Virus record (IMG/VR): IMGVR_UViG_3300010430_000243 | Coordinates: 1-36,623 of that record | Strand: one strand, 5' to 3' | DNA length: 36,623 nt | Source of the DNA: a virus | Shown here: positions 13,220 to 21,309 of the stretch, one piece after another | How the letters are laid out: the number at the start of each line of letters is the position of its first letter | Position numbering within the stretch: the stretch's first letter is position 1 | Made by a program: the position numbers and the translations under genes | Notes under the pieces: model-generated | Databases searched by the model: none | What the model saw: the letters and a program-made list of their open reading frames with translations, nothing else | What the model was told of the DNA's origin: nothing

Positions 13220-14178
13220 AACCTGAATTCCAAGGCCGAGATTGGGGCCTCTACAACGCCGACTGCATCGAGGTCATAAACGGGATGCCGGAAGGCATGA
13301 TCGACCTTTCGATCTTCTCGCCACCGTTCGCAGATCTGTTCGTCTATTCCGACAGCGAGCGGGACATGGGCAACTGCGGCGGATACGACGAGTTTTTCGA
13401 CCATTACCGCTATTTTGCAGATGGGCTGTTCCGCGTCATGAAACCTGGGCGGATCACCTGCGTGCACTGCACCGATCTTCCGGCGCGCAAAGGCAAGGAC
13501 GGGTTCATCGGCCTGCATGACTTCTCGGGCGATCTGATCAAGGCGCACCGCGAAGCCGGGTTCGTCTACCACGCCCGCGCGACGATCTGGAAAGACCCCG
13601 TAGTCGAGATGCAGCGGACCAAGGCGCTTGGGCTGCTCTACAAGCAGCTCCGCAAGGACAGCAGCATGTCCCGCGTCGGGATGCCCGACTACATGCTGTT
13701 TTTCCGCAAGGACGAACCGAACCCGGACCCGGTGCGGCACTTCTCAGAGGGCGAACGTCAGGACGCAATCGAGTGGGCGATGGGATACCATAAAATGTCC
13801 CGCGAGGAAGCGGAGGCGGTCGCAGAAAGCATGACGATCCCCGTCACCCAGTGGCAGGAACTGGCATCGCCCGTCTGGATGACGGTGCAGCAGGGCAATG
13901 TGCTCAACGGGCGCATGGCGAAAGGTAGCGAGGATGAGCGCCACATTTGCCCGCTTCAACTTGACGTGATCGAGCGGTGCCTGCGCCTCTACTCCAACCC
14001 CGGCGATCTGGTGCTCGACCCGTTCAACGGCATCGGCAGCACCGGATTCCAGTCGCTCAAGATGCACCGCAAGTATCTCGGGATCGAGTTGAAGCCGGAA
14101 TACGCAGCGCAGGCCGCGAGGTTCCTGTCTGAGGCCGAAGAGGGCGCGGTGTCCATGATTTCGGAGGGCGCGGCATGA
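13216..14178 (+). CDS. DNA amino-methyltransferase (N4-cytosine or N6-adenine, beta class)
   Basis: A 320-residue enzyme. The catalytic motif IV SPPF is at 35-38 near the N-terminus and the SAM-binding motif I DPFNGIGSTG at 268-277 near the C-terminus, the circularly permuted order of beta-class methyltransferases. SPPF rather than DPPY slightly favours N4-cytosine, but the class does not settle this. No partner endonuclease is present, so it is an orphan enzyme, probably protecting phage DNA from restriction. It overlaps the SNF2-like gene, which suggests joint action. Confidence 0.9.
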   Translation: MKPEFQGRDWGLYNADCIEVINGMPEGMIDLSIFSPPFADLFVYSDSERDMGNCGGYDEFFDHYRYFADGLFRVMKPGRITCVHCTDLPARKGKDGFIGLHDFSGDLIKAHREAGFVYHARATIWKDPVVEMQRTKALGLLYKQLRKDSSMSRVGMPDYMLFFRKDEPNPDPVRHFSEGERQDAIEWAMGYHKMSREEAEAVAESMTIPVTQWQELASPVWMTVQQGNVLNGRMAKGSEDERHICPLQLDVIERCLRLYSNPGDLVLDPFNGIGSTGFQSLKMHRKYLGIELKPEYAAQAARFLSEAEEGAVSMISEGAA

Positions 14179-14336
14179 CTGGGCGCGAAGCATACGAGGA
14201 AGATGTCCGGCGCCGACCGCTTTACGAAAACGGAGCACCGAGACCCGATTGGGATGATCTGGACGAGCACGCGCAATGGAGCTGGAACAAGAGCCCAACG
14301 CCACGGGAATGGGCAAAGAAAGGGCGCGCGGCATGA
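14175..14336 (+). CDS. Tiny 53-residue phage protein
   Basis: A short open frame between the methyltransferase and the HD protein, beginning MTGREAYEEDVRRRPLYENG and ending PTPREWAKKGRAA. It is tryptophan-rich (PDWDDL, AQWSWNKSP, REWAKK) and strongly charged. Both ends overlap the neighbours as ATGA, exactly like the other genes of the operon, which is the main reason to accept it. Function unknown. Confidence 0.72.
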   Translation: MTGREAYEEDVRRRPLYENGAPRPDWDDLDEHAQWSWNKSPTPREWAKKGRAA

Positions 14337-14863
14337 TCGACCTTCTCGCAATCTTCCGCGCCGGTGCGGTCAGACGCTGGCACACAAATCCGGACCTCGC
14401 CCACACCTGCGACCGGATCGACGGGCACTCTGCGCGCGTGGCGCGGATCATCCTCGCACTGCACCCTGAGCCGTCCACAGATCTCCTGCGCGCCGCCCTG
14501 ATCCATGATGATGGGGAGAGCGTGGTGGGGGATATTCCGGCGCCCGCCAAAATGGCGATGGATACCCGCTACGGGCAGCTTGGTGAACATCTGCGCGATG
14601 TTGAGGACGAGGCAATTGAGGCTCTTTGGGGTAGGTCATGGTTCACTGCTGAATTCGTCATTCGCGGCATGAATGAAGTCGCATGGCTCAAGTTCGCTGA
14701 TCGTCTCGACGCCTTCATGTGGGCCGCGCACCACGCGCCGCATGTGATGGACGGCGATGGATGGCCGGAGGCGCGGCAATGGCTGATCAGCCAATCCCAT
14801 GCGCTCGGCTGCGCGGCACAGGTGGAAAGGATCATGACGGGAGGAATGCGCCATGCAGCTTAG
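14333..14863 (+). CDS. HD-domain 5'-deoxynucleotidase (YfbR-like)
   Basis: A 176-residue HD phosphohydrolase. It contains RWHT (15-18), GHSARVA with His32, the HD pair His58-Asp59 in LIHDDGE, IPAPAK, and KFADRLDA with Asp123, the metal ligands of the YfbR-type deoxynucleotidase family. Such enzymes dephosphorylate dNMPs and alter nucleotide pools. It starts at an ATGA overlap and runs 11 bases into the helicase gene. Confidence 0.88.
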   Translation: MIDLLAIFRAGAVRRWHTNPDLAHTCDRIDGHSARVARIILALHPEPSTDLLRAALIHDDGESVVGDIPAPAKMAMDTRYGQLGEHLRDVEDEAIEALWGRSWFTAEFVIRGMNEVAWLKFADRLDAFMWAAHHAPHVMDGDGWPEARQWLISQSHALGCAAQVERIMTGGMRHAA

Positions 14864-16463
14864 GGATTATCAGGCTCAGGCAATCGAGGCCACGTTCGAC
14901 TGGTTTGAGAGCGGGCGAAAAAACCCGCTCATCGTGGCCCCGACCGGAGCGGGCAAGAGCGTCATTCTGTCCGAACTGATCCGCCGGGCTTGCGAGGACT
15001 GGCCCGGAACCCGGGTCATCTGTGCAACCCATGTCAAGGAACTGATCGCCCAGAATTTCCAGGCGCTCACTCGCCTCTGGCCGAATGCCCCTGCTGGCAT
15101 TTATTCGGCTGGCCTCGCCCGGCGGCAGACCGGGCGGGCCGTGACTTTCGTTGGTATCCAGTCAGTCGCGAAACGGGCGGCCGAATTCGGATACATCGAC
15201 CTGCTGATCGTTGATGAGGCCCATTTGATACCCCGCAAGGGCACCACGCAATATCAGCGCTTCATTGCCGGGCTTCAAGAGGTCAACCCGAATTTGCAGG
15301 TCATCGGACTGACCGCGACACCGTTCCGGCTCGACAGCGGACGGCTCGACGCGGGCGATGGCGCGATCTTCGATGGCATCGCCTATGACATCCCGATCCC
15401 CATGCTAGTGGAGCGCGGCTACCTCGCGCCTCTGGTCAGCAAATCGCCTTCGTTCGTGTTCGACACCAAGGGCCTGCACACGCGCAACGGCGACTGGATC
15501 GAAGGCGAGATGGATGCGCGGTTCAATACCGAGGCCGTGACCCGCCATGCCGTGAGTGAGATCATGGTGTTGGGCCGCGACAGGCGGTCATGGCTGCTGT
15601 TCTGCATCTCCGTCGATCACGCAATCAACGTGCGCGACGAGTTGCGGTCGCACGGCATCACCGCCGAGACGGTCACCGGCAAGACGCCGCCGGGAGAGCG
15701 GGCGCGCATTCTGGCCGACTTCAAGGCCGGTAGGCTCAGGGCGATCACCAACGTCAATGTGCTCACCACGGGCTTCGACGCGCCGATGACGGACCTGTTG
15801 GCCTTCCTGCGCCCGACGCAATCGCTGGGGCTATACATGCAGATGGCAGGGCGGGCGATGCGGACGGCTGATGGCAAGGTGAATGGCCTCGTGCTAGATT
15901 ATGCTGGCGTCGTGCTACGGCATGGGCCGGTCGATGCGGTCAACGTGCAGGACGCTCCGGGGCGGGCCAAAGACCCGGACGCAGAGAAAGGCGAGGTGCC
16001 TGCGAAGACCTGCCCCGAGTGCCAGTCGATCCTGTTCATCGCGACCATGCAGTGCCCGGATTGCGGCTACGAATTCCCCGAGCCGGAGCCGAAGATCGAC
16101 AGCAAGGCCAGCACGGCGGCGATCATGAACATGACAGCCGAGGACGATTGGCGCGAGGTTATGGATTTCGCGCTGTTCCGGCACAGCCCGCGCGACGGGC
16201 GGCCGGTCTCCATGCGGGCCGAATACCTCATCGACGGGAAGGCCGTGCGCGAATGGGTCTGCTTCGAGCATAGCGGCTTCCCGCGCCAGAAGGCGGTCGC
16301 GTGGTGGCACACGATGGCCGGGACCACGCCGCCGGAGACCGTGGCAGAGGCGCTGGCCCGGCAGGATGAAATCCGAGTGCCAGCCGAGGCCGTGGTGCGA
16401 CGGGAAGGCAAGTACGATGTGATCGCCCGCGTGAGAGGCATGGGCAGGAGGGATGCGGCATGA
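14853..16463 (+). CDS. DEAH-box superfamily II helicase with C-terminal zinc ribbon
   Basis: A 536-residue helicase. The P-loop APTGAGKS is at 29-36, DEAH at 121-124, TATP at 154-157 and motif VI QMAGRAMR at 330-337. A zinc ribbon, CPEC (387-390) and CPDC (401-404), follows the helicase core, then a 130-residue C-terminal domain of unknown function. It resembles phage UvsW/RecG-like or RadD-like helicases that process forks and branched DNA. It is the second superfamily II helicase within four kilobases. Confidence 0.9.
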   Translation: MQLRDYQAQAIEATFDWFESGRKNPLIVAPTGAGKSVILSELIRRACEDWPGTRVICATHVKELIAQNFQALTRLWPNAPAGIYSAGLARRQTGRAVTFVGIQSVAKRAAEFGYIDLLIVDEAHLIPRKGTTQYQRFIAGLQEVNPNLQVIGLTATPFRLDSGRLDAGDGAIFDGIAYDIPIPMLVERGYLAPLVSKSPSFVFDTKGLHTRNGDWIEGEMDARFNTEAVTRHAVSEIMVLGRDRRSWLLFCISVDHAINVRDELRSHGITAETVTGKTPPGERARILADFKAGRLRAITNVNVLTTGFDAPMTDLLAFLRPTQSLGLYMQMAGRAMRTADGKVNGLVLDYAGVVLRHGPVDAVNVQDAPGRAKDPDAEKGEVPAKTCPECQSILFIATMQCPDCGYEFPEPEPKIDSKASTAAIMNMTAEDDWREVMDFALFRHSPRDGRPVSMRAEYLIDGKAVREWVCFEHSGFPRQKAVAWWHTMAGTTPPETVAEALARQDEIRVPAEAVVRREGKYDVIARVRGMGRRDAA

Positions 16464-16789
16464 CCTACCTCCCCGGATACCCGTGCCCCGTCTGCCGGAG
16501 AGCAGGCGGCAAGATCACGATCTCGATGGGCGGCGAACGCATGGAAAGCCCGTGCAGCATCGAATGCGCCGCCCTCTACATCAAAGCCAAGGGACAGCCG
16601 AAAATGGAGCAATTCGAGCGCGAGGCCGCTGCGGAAGGTGGTAATGCGGGCGGTCAGTATCTCGACCGGATCGGCAAGACGGACCTCGCCAGCCTCACCC
16701 GCGAGGAATGGGAAGAGTTCTGTGCGCTGATCTTCATCGGTGCCTGCGACGCACTGCGCAAGCGGGCTGACGACGATATTCCATTTTAG
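16460..16789 (+). CDS. Small zinc-binding protein with SSB-type C-terminal tip
   Basis: A 109-residue protein. CPVC at residues 9-12 and a later CSIEC (31-36 region) suggest a zinc-binding N-terminus. The C-terminus ends DDDIPF, the exact acidic tip of E. coli SSB through which SSB recruits repair and replication enzymes. There is no OB-fold, so it is not an SSB itself. It may imitate the SSB tail and attract SSB-binding partners. Located between the DEAH helicase and the cytosine methyltransferase. Confidence 0.75.
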   Translation: MTYLPGYPCPVCRRAGGKITISMGGERMESPCSIECAALYIKAKGQPKMEQFEREAAAEGGNAGGQYLDRIGKTDLASLTREEWEEFCALIFIGACDALRKRADDDIPF

Positions 16790-16798
16790 GAGGTGAAG

Positions 16799-18217
16799 GT
16801 GAATGACATGGTGCTACCTCCCCGACACGGCCTCTCCCTCTGCGCAGGCGGCGGCGGACTTGACATGGGTCTTGGACTTGCCGAGCCGGGCTTTGCCACC
16901 TCCTGCTACGTCGAGATCGAGGAATACCCCCGCAGCACCCTCATCGCAGGGCAGCGCGCCGGATACCTCCATACCGCGCCAATCTGGGACGACCTCAAGC
17001 GGTTCAACGCCGTGCCATGGCGCGGACAGATCGACACCTTGCTCGCAGGATACCCATGCCAGCCGTTTTCCCAAGCGGGACAGCGAAAGGGCGAGAATGA
17101 CCCGCGCCACCTATGGCCCGACATCGAACGGATCATCGGAGAGCTTGGCCCCGGCCTGCGCTGGTGCCTATTCGAGAATGTTGCGGGGCACCTCACCCTT
17201 GGCCTTGAAACCGTGGTGCGCGCCCTACAAGGAATGGGTTTCACGCCTGCGGTTGGCGTATTCTCAGCGGAAGAAGTTGGCGCGCCGCATGAAAGACAAC
17301 GGGTCTTCATTGTGGCCCACCGCGCAATCGAGGGATGTGCGCAGCGGCGACATTCCGGGAGGGAAGAGGCAGCAACGGAAGGCGGCTCAGGGCTGGTCGC
17401 AAAATCTGAACGATGTGGCGGAGGCCAAGAACTGGCCCACACCGATGGCCGGAACCCCGGCGCAGAACGGCAACAACGCGGCGGGCAACAACGACTTCAC
17501 CCGGAAGGCGGAGGAACTGGCTTCTGCGATGTGGATGACGCCAGTGGCGAACGACGACAACAAGTCGCCAGAGGCTCACATGGCGATGAAGGCCAGAATG
17601 AAGGGCGGTCCGAGAAAGACCGTAACCAGCCTGCAAGTGCAAGCCAAGATGTGGACCACCCCACAAGCGCACGATGTGACGGCGCGGGGCAGCGGTCAGA
17701 AGCCGACATCGAAGGCCGGGAACGCCTGCCTGGCGAGGGATGCGATGAATTGGCCGACACCGGCGAGCCGGGACCACAAGGGCGAGAACGGCGCGGCGCA
17801 CCTGACCAACGGGACCGGCCGGCTGCATCTGGATCAGCCTCCGAATTTCGTCGCCCATTGCTTCACCCCCCCGGCCCAGCGGATATGGACCACTGGCGTG
17901 CCGCCCTCGATCTGGCGCCCGATCTCGCGCCGGCTGTTGCGCTCGGCGACATCGCAAGTGTCGCAGGTGTCGCTGCGCAGATGGTTGCGGCAGGGCACAT
18001 GGCGGAAGCGGAGGCTGAATCCATTGTTCGTGGAATGGCTGATGGGATGGCCGCCAGGACACGCGCTCTGCGCCTGCTCGGCAACGGGGTTCATCCATTG
18101 GCAGCAGCATATGCGTGGCGCTCTCTCAGCTATGCCCACGGCCTCGGGCGCGTGGATCTGGGAGCCACAGAAGGACGGGCCGAAGCTGGAAACATATGCG
18201 GATGTGAGCCTTTTTGA
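16799..18217 (+). CDS. dcm: Cytosine-5 DNA methyltransferase (Dcm-like)
   Basis: A 472-residue open frame. Motif I is LCAGGGGLDMG (14-24), motif IV GYPCQPFSQ with catalytic Cys87, motif VI ENV (126-128), motif VIII ERQRVFIV (165-172) and motif X LGNGVHPLAAAYAWRSL near 427-443. AGGAGG at 16788-16793 supports the GTG at 16799; an ATG at 16808 is too distant. Residues about 180-390, the normal target-recognition region, are low-complexity Gly/Arg/Gln/Glu, and there a second frame looks more coding-like (see next entry). It is an orphan enzyme, likely anti-restriction. Confidence 0.82.
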   Translation: MNDMVLPPRHGLSLCAGGGGLDMGLGLAEPGFATSCYVEIEEYPRSTLIAGQRAGYLHTAPIWDDLKRFNAVPWRGQIDTLLAGYPCQPFSQAGQRKGENDPRHLWPDIERIIGELGPGLRWCLFENVAGHLTLGLETVVRALQGMGFTPAVGVFSAEEVGAPHERQRVFIVAHRAIEGCAQRRHSGREEAATEGGSGLVAKSERCGGGQELAHTDGRNPGAERQQRGGQQRLHPEGGGTGFCDVDDASGERRQQVARGSHGDEGQNEGRSEKDRNQPASASQDVDHPTSARCDGAGQRSEADIEGRERLPGEGCDELADTGEPGPQGRERRGAPDQRDRPAASGSASEFRRPLLHPPGPADMDHWRAALDLAPDLAPAVALGDIASVAGVAAQMVAAGHMAEAEAESIVRGMADGMAARTRALRLLGNGVHPLAAAYAWRSLSYAHGLGRVDLGATEGRAEAGNICGCEPF

Positions 18218-18224
18218 ATGCTGA
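17289..18224 (+). CDS. Overlapping +1-frame product with W-x-T-P repeats
   Basis: A second frame over the 3' two thirds of the methyltransferase gene. From the ATG at 17289 it gives 311 residues with repeated W-x-T(P)-x-A-x-D units near 9, 49, 82, 122 and 155 (for example NWPTPASRDHKG) and LNPLFVEWLMGWPPGH at 243-258. This C-terminal type is familiar from phage cytosine methyltransferases. By hand count its third codon positions are about 80% G/C, against about 52-63% for the other frame. It may be a separate protein, or be fused to the N-terminal catalytic part by frameshifting. The ATG has no good ribosome site. Confidence 0.55.
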   Translation: MKDNGSSLWPTAQSRDVRSGDIPGGKRQQRKAAQGWSQNLNDVAEAKNWPTPMAGTPAQNGNNAAGNNDFTRKAEELASAMWMTPVANDDNKSPEAHMAMKARMKGGPRKTVTSLQVQAKMWTTPQAHDVTARGSGQKPTSKAGNACLARDAMNWPTPASRDHKGENGAAHLTNGTGRLHLDQPPNFVAHCFTPPAQRIWTTGVPPSIWRPISRRLLRSATSQVSQVSLRRWLRQGTWRKRRLNPLFVEWLMGWPPGHALCACSATGFIHWQQHMRGALSAMPTASGAWIWEPQKDGPKLETYADVSLFEC

Positions 18225-20665
18225 CCACATCCCCCTACCACCACACAGCCGCGAACATGCGCGAGAACGGGTATCACGTCCTGCCCGTCATGCCGGGGGC
18301 CAAGGTGCCCGGCAAATACCAGAATGGCGAATGGCGGCCGATGCCGGGTTGGGCGAAATTCTGCGATGCCATGCCGGCAGAGTTCATCCACGACCAATGG
18401 GAGACATGGCCCGAGGCGGGCATATGCGTGGCCCATGGCAACGTGATCGGTCTCGATCTCGATACCGACCGCAAGGACGTGGCCGAGGCGCTGCACAAGG
18501 CCGTGGAGCCGCCCAGCGTGCGCAGGAGGGGCGCGAAGGGCTGGATGGGCTACTATCGCCCCGGCGACGGGCTGGACGGGCTCACCGCGCGCGTGAGGTG
18601 GTACGAGAAGGGCAGCGACAGCAAGTCGCCGCTGGTGGAGCTTCTTTTGCACGGCACGCAGTCGGTATTGCCGCCGACGATCCATCCTGACACCGGCCTG
18701 CCATACACATGGCTGACCGACGAGGGGCTGGCCGATGTGTCGCTTGAAGAGCTGGCCGAGTTCACCGGATCTGACCTTGAGGCGCTGGATCGGGAGTTCG
18801 GCAAGATCGGGCTGACGCGGGAAGCGCCACGCCGCGTCTCATGCCAGGATTACGACAGGCCGGCGGCTACGGATCACGATCTTGAAAAACCATTCGGTCG
18901 CAGCCTCAATGATAGGTCGCTGGAAAGCCTCGATGCGTGGTGGCCGGCGCTCGATCTGCCAAAGTCCAGACAGCGTGGATATGGCGCATGGGAGGCGGTC
19001 CCGTTCTGGCGCGTGTCAAATTCCGGGCGGTCGCTATCGGAGCGCAACCCGAACCTCAAGGCATCGCCACGCGGGATCGTGGATTTCGGCGCAGACAGAT
19101 CCTACACGCCGGTTGATGTCGTCATGGCCGCGCGCGACTGTTCTTTCGGTGCGGCCGCCGAATGGCTCAAGGGCTTCGTGCGGGAAGAGGCCGGCGCATT
19201 TGTGGCTGACATGATGGAAGGAAATCACCCGGAAAGCCATGAAGGCAAGGGCGATACCGGCGTTAGCGATCGGGATGGAAATCAGCCCGATCTGCCGACA
19301 TTCGATCCTTCACGGTGGGCCGCCACCCCGGTATTCGCCGGCAAGCGGCGGTTCAGCGCGATCAAGCCCATAGCGGAACCCTCACCGGCGGAGTGGGAAG
19401 CGATCATGCCGAAGGAGGCGCCGCCGTTCCCGGTGCAGGATTTCAGCGTCTGCGAGGGGCTGTTGGGGGACGTTGCAAGCCATATCGACGCGGCAAGCGC
19501 CACGGCGACGGAGGCGGGCGCTCTGGCGGTGGCGATACCGCTGCTTGGAGCCGTGTTCGGGCAGGCTTATGCCACCCCGTCCAACCTGCGCAGCAACGTC
19601 TACACGGTGGCCCTCGGCGGCTCAGGGACCGGCAAGACGAGCCTCGTGAACCCGGCGAAAGAGATGATGGTCACGGCGGGGCATGGCGATCTGATCGGCG
19701 CTGACAGGTTCATGTCAGGGTCCGGCGTGCTCCAGATGCTGAGGCAGGGCGCGCGTCGGATATGCTTTCTGGACGAGTTCGGCCACATGCTGCAACAGAT
19801 CGGCGCGGCGGGGTCAGGTATCCATGCCAAGCAGATCCTGACCGAACTCACGGCGCTCTATTCGGCGGCCAATACGATCTTCTCCGGAAGCGCCTATGCC
19901 GATGGCAGATCGAGCGAGATTCACTATCCGAACCTATGCCTGTTCGGCATGGCGACACCGGAACAATTCTGGCGGGCGTTCGGATCGTCGAGCCTTGAGG
20001 ACGGGTCCATCGCGCGATACCTCGTGTTTCCGCTTGGAGAGACCGCCCCGAAAGAGATGGACACCAGCGCGGGGGATCGTGTCGCAATGGCGCTCAGGGA
20101 GGCTCAGGCGGCCATTTCAGCGCGCGTGACGGGCAACCTTGGTAATATCCGCCCCAAGACAGTCCCGCTCGATGACGCGGGGGAAAAGGCGCGGCTTGAC
20201 CTCAAGGACAAGGAGGCATCGTTCGCGCTGTATGCCGAGAAGAATGGCATCAGGGGTGGCCCGGCGATCCTGCGGCGTGTCACGGAAAACGCGCTCAAGA
20301 TCGCCCTGATATCAGCCGTTGGCCGCAATCTTGACAACCCGGAGATTGACGGCCGCGACATGGAGATCGGCCACGCTCTGGCGTGGTGGAGCGCCAACGT
20401 GATGATCAGCAACATCGCCAGCCATATCGCAGACAACCAGCTTGAGCGCGACGTGAATGAAGTCGAACGCAAGATCAGGGATGCAGGGCCAAACGGCATC
20501 ATGCGCGGGAAGCTGAAAGACAGGTGCCGGGGGATCGGAAAGCGGGCGTTCGAGGAAATTCTTGAGGGCTTGAGCGACGCCGGCCTTATCGACAAGGTGA
20601 AGGTAGAGACCAGGACGCGCGTTGCGTGGAAGATCGTTTACAAAGGAGACACCGAAGATGAATGA
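18218..20665 (+). CDS. Phage primase-helicase (PrimPol domain + DUF3987-type P-loop)
   Basis: An 815-residue replication protein. The N-terminal bifunctional primase/polymerase domain shows LPVMPGAKVP and the metal-binding GLDLDTD (residues 78-84). After a linker region (about 240-400), a RecA-like helicase domain has Walker A GGSGTGKT at 467-474 and a Walker B FLDEFG near 516-521. The last 60 residues (KLKDRCRGIGKRAFEEILEG) look like a winged helix. The ATG at 18218 directly follows the methyltransferase stop. It would prime and unwind phage DNA, so the replication origin may be nearby. Confidence 0.9.
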   Translation: MLTTSPYHHTAANMRENGYHVLPVMPGAKVPGKYQNGEWRPMPGWAKFCDAMPAEFIHDQWETWPEAGICVAHGNVIGLDLDTDRKDVAEALHKAVEPPSVRRRGAKGWMGYYRPGDGLDGLTARVRWYEKGSDSKSPLVELLLHGTQSVLPPTIHPDTGLPYTWLTDEGLADVSLEELAEFTGSDLEALDREFGKIGLTREAPRRVSCQDYDRPAATDHDLEKPFGRSLNDRSLESLDAWWPALDLPKSRQRGYGAWEAVPFWRVSNSGRSLSERNPNLKASPRGIVDFGADRSYTPVDVVMAARDCSFGAAAEWLKGFVREEAGAFVADMMEGNHPESHEGKGDTGVSDRDGNQPDLPTFDPSRWAATPVFAGKRRFSAIKPIAEPSPAEWEAIMPKEAPPFPVQDFSVCEGLLGDVASHIDAASATATEAGALAVAIPLLGAVFGQAYATPSNLRSNVYTVALGGSGTGKTSLVNPAKEMMVTAGHGDLIGADRFMSGSGVLQMLRQGARRICFLDEFGHMLQQIGAAGSGIHAKQILTELTALYSAANTIFSGSAYADGRSSEIHYPNLCLFGMATPEQFWRAFGSSSLEDGSIARYLVFPLGETAPKEMDTSAGDRVAMALREAQAAISARVTGNLGNIRPKTVPLDDAGEKARLDLKDKEASFALYAEKNGIRGGPAILRRVTENALKIALISAVGRNLDNPEIDGRDMEIGHALAWWSANVMISNIASHIADNQLERDVNEVERKIRDAGPNGIMRGKLKDRCRGIGKRAFEEILEGLSDAGLIDKVKVETRTRVAWKIVYKGDTEDE

Positions 20666-20837
20666 GACATGCGAAGGGTGCCGGTTCTGGCGAGCGCACG
20701 AGGTGCCGGAAACGAATAGGGGGTACTGCCACAGGCACGCTCCGAGGTGGGGGCAGGGCGGGATGCGAGCGCAAGACGATTGGTTCCCGGAGGTGCCGAA
20801 GTTCGCTTGGTGCGGCGATTTTGAGGCCAGCAAATAA
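20658..20837 (+). CDS. Small cysteine-rich zinc-binding protein
   Basis: A 59-residue protein: CEGCRFW at residues 5-11, GYCHRHAP at 23-30 and WCGDF near 52. The four cysteines with the His are arranged like a one-zinc rubredoxin-type knuckle. AAAGGAG stands nine bases before the ATG at 20658, which overlaps the primase stop by eight bases. It is the end of the tightly packed early operon. Function unknown. Confidence 0.75.
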   Translation: MNETCEGCRFWRAHEVPETNRGYCHRHAPRWGQGGMRAQDDWFPEVPKFAWCGDFEASK

Positions 20838-20849
20838 TCGGAATAAATG

Positions 20850-20888
20850 TTGCGCTTTTCGTAATTTGTGAGATAATCTTAATTATCT
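20850..20888 (+). promoter_or_regulatory. Promoter and palindrome before the gene at 20908
   Basis: TTGCGC (20850-20855) with GATAAT (20872-20877, 16-base spacer) or TAATCT (20874-20879, 18-base spacer) gives a plausible promoter. AGATAAT-CTTA-ATTATCT (20871-20888) is a perfect 7+7 palindrome covering the -10 region, a candidate operator. The segment is AT-rich compared with its surroundings. Confidence 0.55.
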
Positions 20889-20907
20889 TATTGATCGAGG
20901 TGCAGTT

Positions 20908-21150
20908 ATGATATCGAAAGACTTCCCAATCCCCGAAACATTCCGCAGGGCCGGAGGCGGAAACAAGGGTCGCAGGCCAAAATATCCGTTTGCTAGCATG
21001 GAGATTGGCGACAGCTTCCTTGCTGAGGGTGACACGCGTGACACAAAATGGCGCGCTGCGGATGCTGCGTACAAAATAGGTCGGAAGTTAGGTTGGCAAT
21101 TCACGGCCCGAAAAGAGGGTTATGACGTCAGAATTTGGCGCGTTGAATAA
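20908..21150 (+). CDS. Small basic phage protein, unknown function
   Basis: An 80-residue protein. After a basic N-terminus (GGGNKGRRPKYPFASM) it has MEIGDSFLAEG, RAADAAYKIGRKLGWQFTAR and VRIWRVE, a pattern I have seen in small phage proteins: a beta-strand, a helix with repeated Ala/Arg, and a C-terminal VRIWRV strand. It probably binds DNA, given its charge. It has its own promoter and lies inside the GATTAT-rich region, so it is a candidate for the protein that reads those repeats. Confidence 0.68.
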   Translation: MISKDFPIPETFRRAGGGNKGRRPKYPFASMEIGDSFLAEGDTRDTKWRAADAAYKIGRKLGWQFTARKEGYDVRIWRVE

Positions 21151-21198
21151 TCGGAGGTCGGTTTCCGATTATTAGACGATTATTCCAGGATCGACACG

Positions 21199-21224
21199 GA
21201 AACCCGCGCTCAGGCGCGGGTTTT
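21199..21224 (+). terminator. Rho-independent terminator of the early operon
   Basis: AAACCCGCGC (21200-21209), loop TCAG and GCGCGGGTTT (21214-21223) with a further T form a perfect 10-bp stem ending in a T-run. The A-run on the left side also makes it usable on the opposite strand. It closes the rightward early transcript between the gene at 20908 and the late genes. Confidence 0.9.
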
Positions 21225-21300
21225 GCCGTTTATGGCTCCGATTATCAGATTATTTTCCGATTATTATGTTACTGAAAAATAACAGAAAAAGTGCACTGTA

Positions 21301-21309
21301 TGTAATAAT
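21301..21309 (+). promoter_or_regulatory. Possible extended -10 promoter for the late region
   Basis: TG at 21301-21302, one base, then AATAAT (21304-21309) fits an extended -10 element; no convincing -35 is seen. It lies downstream of the terminator and between GATTAT repeats, upstream of the NusG-like gene. Weak evidence. Confidence 0.35.

Noticed and set aside
16803-17288. The frame B start at 16803 as the true start of the overlapping methyltransferase product
   Set aside because: Although the ATG is nine bases after AGGAGG, the first 160 residues in this frame are low-complexity, and frame A holds all catalytic motifs there.
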